From: Anopheles merus | Lineage: Eukaryota; Arthropoda; Insecta; Diptera; Culicidae | DNA length: 64,000 nt | NCBI RefSeq assembly: GCF_017562075.2 | Contig: NC_054082.1 | Span: 3,714,550-3,778,549, forward strand | Direction: 5' to 3' | Part shown: positions 12,367 through 23,500 of the stretch, one piece after another | How the letters are laid out: every line of letters starts with the position of its first letter | How positions within the stretch are numbered: position 1 is the first letter of the stretch | The notes under the pieces: generated by a model | Database searches by the model: none | The model's input: the letters and a program-made list of their open reading frames with translations, nothing else | Told to the model about the DNA's origin: nothing | Made by a program: the position numbers and the translations under genes

Positions 12367-15300
12367 ACATTTCCTAATGACGTCCTCTAACGTGATTACT
12401 AACGATTGGTGCGCAAATGAAGTAGTCGTTCGCTCTGTTTGATGTACCGTGGCAGCAGGATGAGTGACAAGGCGTGCTGGAATGGTGTGATTGATCGTGC
12501 TGGAGATTTTAACCACAGTACAGTAATCGATCAACTATACAGTTGTGTGAATAGTTGTTGTTTTTTCTTACCTATTATTCCCCTCAGTTTGCGAGAAAAT
12601 TAAATTATGAAACATGATGCAACTTGAATGGTAATATTGAAGTATTTGCTTTATTTGAAACAGTTCAGCATCTTCGGCGCGTTAGATGACTCACAGCCAG
12701 ACAGCGAAAACTCGAAACAAAACACAAAGCATTCCACCACCAACCGTTGACGGTCGTAAGATTAGTCACCATTAAATATTTGAACCATTATGTTCGCGGA
12801 ATCAACTCGACGATTTTAGGGTGGTTTCGCTGTTGGATGCCTTGGCAAATTATTATCCTTGTCCCTTTTAACCCTTTTTCTAATGCAGGTGGTTTTCTAT
12901 CGAGACACAATGGTTGTGTTTTGAACGATTTTTCTTCATCCCTTTCCTCCCATTACGAAGGAAACATAAAACAGAGTCCAATTTTTAGCAAACCATACCC
13001 TTGGGGAATGTTTTGAGTAGGCATGGAATGGATTTCCGTTTAAAATTTAAAGACAGGCCAAGTCGGGCTTCCAATAAAAAGGGCATGAAGATTGCCGAAA
13101 CCGGCCTCCGTCAAGCGAAGATGATGCAATACGGAGATCGTTTTTCCAACACAAAATCTGGTTCCCGGTGTGGTACGCCTCCAAAATACTTTTCTTAATC
13201 GCTCGCGACCAGTCCCTTCCTGGACGATGGGCAACCAGATAATAGCGCGTCTGGAATCGTAAAACCTGGTGCGGTAGTTACCGAAAATCGCGAACGCGAA
13301 GACCTTCCTGGAAGTTGTTCTGGTTAGATGCTGAACATTGAAGAACAAAGACTTGTTTCTAAACTGAGTTCTGAGCACATGGATTGATTTATTGATTCTG
13401 TATTATAATTTTCAACGAATGTGCAGGGCGAAAACGTGAAGTCAATGTCGATTACCGAAGCTGTGGGGAAATGCAGTAAAGCCATAAAACGTGTTTAGCG
13501 TATCCTCCGTATTATTTAAGGGAAGGTTTGATCTCAGCATAGGTTCTGCAGAATCCATCCTGTTTGACCCACAACATGATCTTGCACTGATCATGTCTGC
13601 CAAATTGCTAAAAAATAAAATACACACTGAATTGCACCATGCAAAGCAGTTTGGGAACTGTTGGCTCATTAAGAAACTGTGCCCCACCGTACGACTGCGA
13701 GGCGATGTGCGCTTTCCCGATTATTATTATAATTTTCTCCTGCAAAACAACATACGCGTTTGACCAGTAAGATACGCAAGACAAAAAAAATCGCGAGAAG
13801 ACACGAATGATTTTGATGGCCAGTAATAACAAAGATTATTGCACCGGTCATTACCATTTCGGTGCTGTTGTGCCTGGCGATTCGTGATGAATCTCCAAAG
13901 CCGTTCCAGCAGTGATATGTTCTTGCAGGTTGTCGCTTGTTCGTGCTCTTCTGTTGTGTGTATGTGTTCTAGTGTGTAACCATCAACGAAGGCTGCATCT
14001 CACACTGACCGAAGCTCAGTTTTATTGCCATACACCCTTGCGTATGTTTACGATCGTGGATTAATAACAATAAATAAGCAGGACTGAACACAGCTCGAAC
14101 AAAAAGGCAAAAAAAGAAAACATTCACATGTACACACGCATGACCGTAACCGCAAAAAGGAGCAGTGGAGCATCATTTGCGAACGACAGCCGAGACTGTG
14201 GATCAGTCGCACGAAACAAAGCTGAAAAGCCTCATTTCAGCTACCGGTACGGGATACCGTCGCTGCCCTCTCGCGCAAAACGGTAAGACAGCACATTAAC
14301 GACGAACGATTTCGATGCGCTTCAGAACAGAAACCGGGCCACTGGTGGATAAGGTGCCAAATAAATCTTTTCCTCAAGAGCTAACCAAAAGGATTTGGTG
14401 TGGTTTTGCCTTGGGAGATGGGTGGGACGCTTGCAGGCTACCCGAGATTGGTTGCGGTTTGTGCTTGCGGTTTTTACTTCTGCTTTTCTCAAACTGGTGG
14501 CCCTTGCTCGGTGCGCCCAGAAGCATGTTGGGTGTGGATTTGATATGCTTCATTTTTCGGGAGGGGAGCCTTATTTTGGTTACTGTTGAATGCTCGTGAA
14601 ATTGTTAATTCTACAGCTCTTTTTACTGTTAAACGCGAACGCATTATACTTTCGGTACAACACTGCTCTTTTGAAGTGGGGCTTTGTTAAGAAACATTTG
14701 CAGAGAATGAATCCGTATCCGTACTCCAAGAGTCGTATGATGTGTTTATGATCATCAAGGGCTCGATCTGTACAAAGCCTACTCTTAATATCTTTAATGT
14801 CAATCCACCTCGATTTTGCTGAAGCTGGGGAAAACGAGTACCATCCTCCGTAAAACGTCCTCCATGCATTTCATCAGCTAGATAATTTCGATATCATCGT
14901 GTCGATAATTACACACCCAGAGATGCATCAATCTCACACAAAAGAGCGCTTATCTTCTTTTGGATTTGTTGTGCTCTGTGTGCCAAACAATGTTGCAGCA
15001 AATGACAATGAACATCCATGGACGGGAAGAAAACAGCAAAAACACCGTGCATCACACAATTATCTTCGTCCAGCAGCAATTCGGTAGCTTCGTAAAAACT
15101 GCGTAACGATCCCGAAAACGTGTCTGCCCTGACAGATGGGCCAACAACGACTCATCGCTCCCGAAACGCCTCGTAGTCGTGCAGGAAACGTGACGGTGCA
15201 TCGAGCAGCAGGATTTAATATTGGCCCGCGTGCTGTGCAAGTGACGCCTGCAACCAGATCGCAGCAACCAGAAGCCACTCCGATCGTTCCGGTCAGCGGG

Positions 15301-18300
15301 TGTACTGCACGAAGATCGCGCCGCAGTAGCCCGTTCTCTTTTGCTTCTTGCCGGGGCCTCAGACCACAACCCTGTTCCCCAAAACATCGCCCCCCCCCGG
15401 GTCGATGACTTTGCCAGTTGAACGGTAGTTCAATTCTGTAGCTTTAGCGTTTTCTCTCCTTTAAATGGGATTTAAATCTTCTGGCTCAACCCTTCCCCGT
15501 GTGTTCCGGCCACGTTTTGTGTAGCCCCCAATATGGTTGAGACGTAAATTGGAGGAATAAGAATTGAGCAACCGATTACGCTTCGGTAGCCAAACCACAA
15601 ACACACACACACACAAACAGACTCATGCCCATCTCCATATGCTCCAAAGCGCGTGAGTTAAGACGCTGCTGCTGATCTGCGTGACTCTCGTCAGTTTGCC
15701 GTAGGCCGCGCGAAGACGGGCAGGACGAAACGGGCCAAGAACAATAAATCCATTTTGGAAGCTGCAATAAACCCTTTCGAATGGTGGCTGGTTGGCTGGG
15801 ATCGGGAAAGAAAGTCCATCGCTAGACGATTTCAGATTGACGTGACGTGCCTCGCGCCCTCTCGCCTCTTGTCTTAAATCGTCCGCTTCAGGGACGAACC
15901 ACCGTACAGAGGGTAGAACCGTACACAACAGCACACGATGGTTTGCCGTTCGGGGGTTCGTTGCTTGTTCGATCGTTGAAATCCGCGCGCGCGCGCTGAA
16001 AAGCATGAGTCGCTCGGGTGGAAGGCGCGGGAACGGTTGCGTGGCAAAACAAATGATCGCTCGCAGAACCGAGCCGGGCACCCGGACAGAACACCTGGGC
16101 TGCCGAGTAAACGCTCGGTTTCAACGACCCCAAAACGGGAGGACAAACAAAGAAGAGCAAAGATGTAGCTGGAACACGCCGAGAATGATGGAAGGTGGAT
16201 CGAACGGAGGGGAGAGGGTCTTTCCACACCCCGTGGGGTTGGGCGTCGTTTATCCGTCTCCGTTCCCCCATGCTAAGGGGGTGCAAACTGCAGCTCCAGA
16301 CCCCTCAGCGCGGCCGTGCCTGCTCAACTCACCTGCGCAAGCCGTTTTCCTTGTCAAACGGAAGGCTCTGTTGTTTGTTGTTTTCTTTATTTTGCCTGGA
16401 GGTGGCACCGAGAACGTACGGCTGAATTTTGAGCGGGAACTTTCGATCGTCCTGTGGGTGAAGCCAGAACAGGTTTTGCCGTTACATGCCCACGGGGGGC
16501 GCATGGATGGGCGTGTTACATCGGGAAGGTAAACAAAAACAAACGATCGGGCCGTGCCGAGAGAATCGTTCTCCCGAGCGCCCTGAACGCTGCGGTATAA
16601 ACGGATGCATCTTCGAGGTGCGTTGCTTTTGGCGCGATCGCGAGAAGGCAGCACCGTCTTGATCGTGGCTTGATCATTTATAAGGTTTTGCTTTTCTTTT
16701 TGATACAACTTCAGCCTCAGCCTCGTTCGCTCTCCACACACGAGCTTCAAAATGCACGGTGTTGTTTTGGTTCTCGTTTTGCTTTCGTACAGCTTCGCTC
16801 CATCCCCTTCTGCACCCTCAGCCCTCTGCAATATTCACCCCGAACGCACATACATACACACAGACGAGGAAGGGAACGGACGATTGTCTGAAAATCAGGG
16901 CCCGAGAATTATTCTGCCCGCGTTACAGAACGTGTACACATACACGGATCGTTCCCCGCCGTATCCTGCACCCGTTCTCCGTTCTCCATCGTCCACCACA
17001 TGATCAATAATTACGATCGTACTTTCTTTTCTATCCTTTCCTCTCGCCATCTTCTACACACTCCCCCTGCCCGCTTTCGCCCCGCATCGAGCCGTCTTTC
17101 GTGCCAGCTCGAGCTCGTTTTACGTTAACGTTTTTACGTTTTTGTTTTGTTCGCCAGTTTCGCTCCGGCCCCGGTGTGTCCTCTTATTGCCATTGCCTTT
17201 TATCCTCATTTCCTCTTCTTCCTTTGCTTCGCTTGGCGTTGCTGCCTTTTCTTTATGCTGCTCTCCCGTGCACATCCCGTGTACGACAGCGCACACGCAA
17301 GTGCAGCATACAACGCGCCTTTATCTTTTTTTTTCCTTCCACTTCTTCCCAACAATCGATCTTTTTCTCTTGGTCTTTTACTACACCACAAACGCACAGG
17401 TCAACAGACACACACACACAAATACGATGAATCAGGTTCTCTCTTTTGCATTTTCCCTTCGCTTCCTCCGGTCGATCATCCGCCACCCTTTTAGTTCCCT
17501 TTCCCGTGCTTTTTTTTATTTATTTATTGCTTTTATTTATTTAATATTCACGCTTTTCTTCTCGTTCTGGACGCTCTCGGGATGTGCGGATACGTATGCG
17601 GCTGTGTGCGTTGGGGGCACAATTTCAGGATCATCTGTGTGCGTGTGTGTGTGTATGTGCTGTGGTCAGATCGGGGTGAAAAGCGTACAGCAACTGCAAC
17701 TGGGCCGGGATGCACTCCGGTGGATGCAACCACGGCCCGAGCGGGGAGAACGAGGGCAAGTGAACGGATTTCTGTTTTTGTTTACAATCCGCTCCGTAGC
17801 TTTTGCTCGATTTTCTACCATTTCGTTCTCGTTCTATGCTTCTCTGCTTGCGTGCGCGCGCGCGCGGACCTTCCTGTACGCTTCATCGGTTACGATTTTT
17901 CCCCGATGCTTTTTAGCTTTAATCTGTCCTTCTGCTTCTTCTTCCTTTTCTTCTTCGTCCTCGTTTACGCTTCTTGTTGTTGGTTCTTGTGTCTGCGTTC
18001 ACTTTACGTTTTTACGGCACTGTACCTCTCCTGGCTGCACTGGTCGCGGCGAGTGTCCGCCAGGGAAGCTCCTTCCCTCTGTCATTCGATCGCACCAAAG
18101 CCACGATCACTCGCGATGGCTTTTCTCTCTTTCGCTGCCTTTTCGGACTCGTTTGCTCCGGCGCGCCGAGCATCCATTCTGAAGCCCTTCTTGTCGCGTT
18201 TCTCGACTGCTTTTGTTCCTCCAGCGAATTACGCCCCGTGGAGAGGGGGCGAGGGGGGTGTTTTTGGGGGTGCTAGCATCTACTCTTCATTGGAGAAGCT

Positions 18301-19782
18301 AACCTCTGTTTTACCCCATTTCCAACGCTTCTCGGCCGTTTCCAGCGACACCCTTTTGTGCATGGCAGATCTTTAACTCGTTACAATACTTAGTAGATGG
18401 GAAAATAATCAAACGAAACGGGCTCGATAATGGGTGGTGTGCAAATCGACACAAATACAATTAAGTTTTATTGCGTAAGATGCACAATTTGCACATGGCA
18501 GAAATAACGAAAGAAAATCGACTCATTTTTATCACAGTCTTCCAGTTTCTTTAAATGGTTTTATAAAGTTAATTTCAATATTCCTAATAACTAAACCATA
18601 ATTAGACTCAAAACGCATCATTATTGCTGTAGCCGATTAATTTTGCTCGATTTTCTCCTTTTTTTGTGAATCATTTTACGATCGTGGCGTCCCAAACCAG
18701 ATTTACTGCTCGGTCGTTCCATCTGTTCGGAGCTGTTTGTTTGGGGGTTGTTGGTTTTTTATGCCTTCCACTTGAAAGTGTTGTTCTAATGTGGCCACGC
18801 GCAGTGTGTTGGTGTGGGTAGCCGCCGCGTCTTGGACGCGTCTTGTCCTGCGTTTCTCCACGTACACTTAATGCAATCAAGCCTTCCAGCCATCCATCCA
18901 ACATCAGCGGCAGCAGCAGCAGCATCATCAAGAAGCCAGGGTACAACGACTTTTCTTCATCTTTCGTGTCCGCTTCGGTAGAGCGTTGTGCTTGGTGGTT
19001 GTTTTGTCATTTTCCGTTTTTCGGTCCGTTTGGAAGAAGTTTGGAAGTTTTGGCGCGCTTTTTATTCTGAGAGAAAGATACGAAGCATCACGCCCACGGA
19101 TAATTGCCCTGCTTTGTACGTGTTTGGTCTTGCTGTTTTCTCTTCTCTTTATCGCAATATTATAATTCTTTTTTTGATTCAGCTTTAAAGGATCAAACTG
19201 TGGCCTTGTTTTCTGTTTTTTTTAATCCACAAAAACACATACAACACATTACGCTATCTCGAACCCGTTCCGTCCTACACACCCTGCCAGTGGTAAGGAC
19301 CAATCCAATCCCCTCTCACACGAGATGCACGTACCGCCGTTCTACAATGTTCGTACAGTGCGCGCGTTATCGAAACGGGTTTAACCTACCCGGTTTTTGT
19401 TCCTCCCCTCATTTGTTGATATCCCGTCGCCCCGAATCCCTTCGTCCGGCTGTATCGAAATTGTCCTGCTTGTGCATCGTCGGGGCACCGAAAAGCCCCG
19501 CTCGGTAAGACGCGGTGCGAAGGCGTCACCCGAGATAAGTAGGCCACGCTACGGAACTGGTTTTTCTTTACTGGCCCTTCGCCCTGCCTCACGGATTGCC
19601 TTTCCTTCCCTCACCACAGCCTGTCCGAGCTGCTAGAACCCGGTGGGGCCAATTTTCCGTCGCGCCATGTTCTTGTTCTTCCCCATTAGCTGGCTCCAAG
19701 CGGCCCGCGGGACACGCGGAGTGCATTGACACGGGTGAGAACGGGTTCCCGAATGCAGCTACCGTATGCATCGAGCTCCTGG

Positions 19783-19797
19783 GTGTGTGTGTGTGTG
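19783..19797 (+). repeat. (GT)n microsatellite
   Basis: This is a run of about seven GT units on the plus strand, in the presumed intron. Confidence 0.85.
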
Positions 19798-20173
19798 GAT
19801 GTATGCAGGACGTGCAGGACGTCGCGTCTCTCGGGTGTCCGTGAATCACGGGTTATCGGGCAGGCGTATTTTTTTTTCATATTCAAATGAGGGTGAAGCA
19901 TAGCGCAGAGCCCCCCGGGCGGCAGCAGCTCGGAGTTTCGGTTTACCGGTGCCCGCTGCGGTGACCTGGCCCGTGGCCCTATTTTATTTCTATAACTGAT
20001 GTTTGTTGCTTCACGTTTGCCTCTGCCTTTTCGCCTTTTCTCTCGCCGTTGGAGAAAGGAAACCGGCGATGGTGCTTCCGTTACGATATGAACACGCAGA
20101 CACTCAATCCTTGACCGTGGAAGACGCTGGTGTCAAATGCAACGCGCAAGCCAGCCGTTGTGGAAGAAGGAGG

Positions 20174-20206
20174 ACAACAACAACAACAACAACAGCAGCA
20201 CCAACA
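20174..20206 (+). repeat. CAA/CAG trinucleotide run
   Basis: Six or more CAA/ACA units are followed by CAG, CAC and CAA units. One plus-strand frame reads it as a polyglutamine run, open from 20115 to past 20300. No acceptor or donor of usable strength flanks that frame, so I annotate the run as a microsatellite and not as an exon. Confidence 0.7.
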
Positions 20207-22101
20207 AAAAGCGGAGCATAATCCATCGGGGACCGTCGGGGCCAGTAGCGCGAGTGGCTTGTGTATAATAAATGTTTTATTTTCATTCCCGTCTGCCCAT
20301 GGTGGTTTGATCCATTATGCTTTGATTCGATTTCTGGCCGGATTTGGTTAACCGTTGCGATAAATCACTCGCCGTTGTCGCGGCTGGAGAATGAACCTGT
20401 ACCGCGGCGAGTTATGGTTGTATGTGCAATGAAAGGGAAGCATGATTCCAATGGCACTAGCAAAAGTATGAGTGTCCCAAGGGTGTGAGTCAATATTTTA
20501 AATCTATTTTATTCCTTTTTGGTGAGACATTTATCACAACTCAATTTGAATAATTTATTTCCAATCGACGAACAGAGTGGAAGGCATTAAGTTTTGGGTT
20601 ACTTTTCCCACTGTTGGTGCTGACCACAAGAGCCCCTTCGTTGCTCGCTGTGTTCTCAACCGTGCGAAATGTTAAACGCAACTTGAAACGAACTCCACTG
20701 TCCGCCCCATTCCGTTCCGGCCCAGCACTCACCCAGCAAAAGCTTACACAAATCACACACCGGAAGGTTAACGAGTGGGTACAAACCGGTGGCACGCGTT
20801 CTGTGGCACCTATTCAGCATCGCGATCACTATCTTGCTGCGGCGATAATACAAACGAGACTTGTAGTCGTTCGAAAATAAAAAAAAAACACCGGAGGGTT
20901 CATCGGAATGATCTCAATCAGATAAGCAAAGTGTAACAAAGTAGCTTCCCGTGGTGTGTCGTGCTTTTTTTGTCGTCTGAATGTTCCCACTCAACTTTTT
21001 TTCACGACTTAATAGCCGATGCTAAAACTGATACGTAAACAAAAACCACCGACTGGCTGAGAAGCGCTCGGAGATTCCCGTTTAGTGGTAAATTGAGACA
21101 CGCGAGCGGAAAAGTTTCAAGTAACACACCAGCACCGACCGAACCAGACCGAAAGCCACCGGAACCCGACGGTCCGACGTAATGAAACACCGCGCGCAAA
21201 AGGGTGTACCTGTCGCGCGGAAGCGTGTCGAGAACTCGCGCCAGACAGTATGGCACCGCGTCGCGCTAACCGCGACGGCAAAACAATACTCCCATTAGAG
21301 ATGGCTGTGTGAGATCGACTGGTGGAAAACCCCTGCAGTGTGGAGAAGTGTTTGCACCGTAAAGTCACATATGCTTTGCCAACAACAGCACAAACAAACA
21401 AAAAAACCCCGATTAGTCAATCAGCGGTCAATCATGATGTCACACACCATAGCAGTTGGGTGGTATGTGCCTGTGAGGCGGCGCAATGCCCGGTGGCAAG
21501 ATGTTTTGCCCTTTTTTGCGTTCCGCTCTGGTGCATCGTTTAACTCAGGCGGGCGCAATCAAGGCATACCCGCGTGGGCTTCTTTCTTCCGAGGGCGGCA
21601 CAACGGGTGCAGTTGCGGTGCCAGCGTCATACCAAACATTATTATGATTATTGCTGCACCTCTTCTAGCCCGATCTTCCATCGATCGTTTGCGCACCGAT
21701 CGCCGGACACGTGAGAATTTTAATTATTCCTTTGCTCGTCTTGCTTGGAGCGCCTCGTTGCGTGTGTGTGTGTGAGCTGGTGCCTTAAATGGGCTGCGCC
21801 ACGGTGGAATGTTCCTTGTTCGATTGGATATCCTGTTCCTGCTTGCTTGCTTTATTGCATTTACCCTGCTCGTCTCGGGGAAGAGGTTCGTTTATTTTTT
21901 GCTGATTTCATTCAACTCATTTCTGACTCAGTCGGGCAAATCGGTGCAGGTAGGCAGCGGGGCATATAGGGGTTTATCGTGAGAAAGGCATCGATAATTG
22001 ACGAGCTTTGAATGCGGGTCACTGTATCGATCCTTGTGGTCGTTGTGGAAATTCAATTCTTGCTGAACTTTATAATTACCGCTCGACATCCTTGAGACGT
22101 T

Positions 22102-22115
22102 GGGGGGGGGGGGGG
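22102..22115 (+). repeat. G14 homopolymer
   Basis: This is an uninterrupted run of fourteen guanines, flanked by a T on the left and AGACT on the right. It is prone to sequencing and assembly length error. Confidence 0.9.
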
Positions 22116-22391
22116 AGACTTTCATTTTTTGTCGTTGTTGTCGATAACTGTAGCTAAAGTACGTTCGTCATGACATGCACTAGTGAAGTAGGGATCTTTT
22201 GAACAAAACAAAAACTTAAAAATGATTGACTTTAACCAACTGTACTAACTCCACAGTTACTCGAAGGATGCAGTACCGTTCCATAACACACACTCACACA
22301 CCCCTTAGCATGACCAAGCAAAACGTGTGCTTTTATCAATGCTTCCTGAGGCTTAGCAGCTAACGGGTGTTTTGCTTGCCACTCGGATCAG

Positions 22392-22444
22392 TTCCTCCAT
22401 ATCCGCCAGCTCCACCATCCAACAGTGGACGCCTGAGTCACTGG
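22392..22444 (+). CDS. Candidate 53-bp exon of gene 1
   Basis: The acceptor is CAG ending at 22391, with a perfect CTAAC branch motif at 22360-22364, about 28 bp upstream. The donor is GTGAGA starting at 22445. The block has one base that completes a codon, 17 full codons and one spare G. Read in that phase it gives SSISASSTIQQWTPESL, and the spare G joins the AT that opens the next exon to make Asp. Third codon positions are mostly C or G, as in the next exons. Another frame is also open (Pro/Ser-rich) but ends in phase 0, which does not fit the next exon. The phase fit on both sides is the main argument. No domain is recognised. Confidence 0.6.
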
Positions 22445-22807
22445 GTGAGAATTTTAATTGAACCCAGGAAAAAGGTTCCGATACGGAGATACGGGGACGG
22501 TGCGCTCTACATACAGTCCTCCGCAAGTCCCACAGTAGCTAGGACTAGGGTTGAAGTGTTATCTGACGAGGGGTTAGAAGGTACGCAACAAAGGCTTTTG
22601 TTACTGGGGCACTTGAACCGAAAGTGCTTCCGGGTGCGTGGAATTGGGTTCTTTATTGGGAACAGTGCCGTGCAAGAATGAGTCAAGCATAGCAAAGGGT
22701 CTTACGGGTGTGGATATTCCAATAATAATTTCAGGTACATAACTCTCATCAATAAAGTTTAGAATAAAGACTTATCCAATTCCCTGTTTTGTACCGTTCG
22801 TTCACAG
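22445..22807 (+). other. Intron of gene 1 (363 bp)
   Basis: It runs from GTGAGA after the 53-bp exon to TTCACAG before the next exon. The 3' end carries a T-rich stretch (TGTTTTGTACCGTTCGTT) just before the AG. Nothing else is evident inside. Confidence 0.55.
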
Positions 22808-23111
22808 ATGTCCCAACAACGCCGCTGTCCCAGTCACCGCCGAGCGCTTCCTGCAGTCCGTTCGCGAACGGTAACTTCTTCGGCTCGGGCCAGGTGTTCT
22901 TCCCCCGCACTCCGGCCAATACCGCCAACGGGCGTAATGGTGCGCGAGTGTTCTTCCAGCAGACACCGAACCCGGGCCCGCAGTACACTCCGGTGGGCAA
23001 CTCCCAGTCTCAGCAACAGCCACCGCCCGGGTCCGCAAACAGTCATTCCAGCAGCAGTGGAGTAAGCAGCTCCGTCGATACGCCATCGTGCTCGTCCGGC
23101 ACGCCGCACTA
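22808..23111 (+). CDS. Exon of gene 1, Ser/Pro/Gln-rich region of a probable tail-anchored protein
   Basis: The 304-bp exon has two bases completing a codon, 100 full codons and two spare bases. It starts after TTCACAG and ends at a consensus donor, GTAAGT, at 23112. The product is low complexity: VPTTPLSQSPP near the start, then FFGSGQVFFPRTP and, about 20 residues later, the similar RVFFQQTPNPGPQYTP, then Q/P-rich and Ser-rich runs ending near SSSVDTPSCSSGTPH. Several SP and TP pairs could be proline-directed phosphorylation sites (inference). Third positions are strongly C/G-biased, unlike the flanking introns, which supports real coding. The spare TA plus the first base of the next exon makes Tyr. 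The family is not recognised. Because it opens in mid-codon, this exon is not the start of the protein. Confidence 0.85.
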
Positions 23112-23175
23112 GTAAGTGTTTTTTTGGTTCCAATATCCGACGATCAGCCGTTAATGTACAACTTCTTATGCACAG
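23112..23175 (+). other. 64-bp intron of gene 1
   Basis: It begins GTAAGT and ends ATGCACAG, with a branch-like GTTAAT about 25 bp before the end. The length is typical of the small introns of flies and mosquitoes. The reading phase (two bases before, one after) is kept exactly, which is good support for both neighbouring exons. Confidence 0.85.
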
Positions 23176-23500
23176 CCATCAGGGACAGCTTCAGCCGATC
23201 CAGTTCGACTGGCACGACGATGGAGATTCGAGCGAGTCGGAAGCGTCCACATCGCAGGCCACTTCCTCGTCCGGCTGCAGTCCGCACTGTCTCGGGATGG
23301 ATGGCAGTGGACCGAGCAGCTCGTTCAGTACGCCATCTTCGTCCACCGTCATGAGTCCGTCCTCGTCCGGTGGTACGCTCTATGCTGCCGTGCCGCCCCA
23401 TCTCGACTACATGGCCGGCCGGGAGCAGCTGCAGGAGTTCCCGGGCAAGATCCCGCAGCGTAAACGCAAATCGCGCACACCAAAGCCGAAGAAACCGGGA
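23176..23500 (+). CDS. Exon of gene 1, Ser-rich region with acidic patch and basic juxtamembrane cluster
   Basis: The 325-bp exon has one base completing Tyr, then 108 codons ending in phase 0 at a perfect GTAAGT donor. In order: HQGQLQPIQFDW; the acidic patch HDDGDSSESEAS; a long Ser/Thr/Gly-rich stretch with a CSPHC pair; GGTLYAAVPPHLDYMAGREQ; and KIPQRKRKSRTPKPKKPG, which holds nine Lys/Arg in 18 residues. C/G-ending codons dominate. The basic cluster lies directly before the hydrophobic last exon. That is the usual cytosolic flank of a C-terminal membrane anchor, though it could also act as a nuclear localisation signal. The absence of any compact domain suggests a disordered linker or adaptor region. 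The protein family is not recognised. Confidence 0.85.

Larger units (their letters stand above)
10694..22391. other. Probable long intron of gene 1
   Basis: I find no defensible coding exon in these 11.7 kb. Visible are (GT)n tracts at 12344 and 19783, a C/T-rich plus strand over roughly 17.0-18.3 kb that keeps a long but meaningless frame open, a CAA/CAG run at 20174 and a G14 tract at 22102. A block at 14230-14280 has an acceptor-like TTTCAG on its left and GTAAGA on its right and could be a non-coding exon. An 18-bp microexon-like block, TCGGGCAAATCGGTGCAG, ends at about 21945 between an acceptor-like and a donor-like site. Neither is supported further. Confidence 0.45.

Noticed and set aside
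17142..18182. 346-codon plus-strand open frame
   Set aside because: The product is Phe/Ser/Leu/Cys low complexity with (VC)n from a GT repeat. The frame is open because the strand is pyrimidine-rich, and it has no domain or splice support.
20115..20270. Polyglutamine-like open frame
   Set aside because: It is generated by a CAA/CAG microsatellite. Neither edge has a usable splice site, and an in-frame stop lies just upstream.
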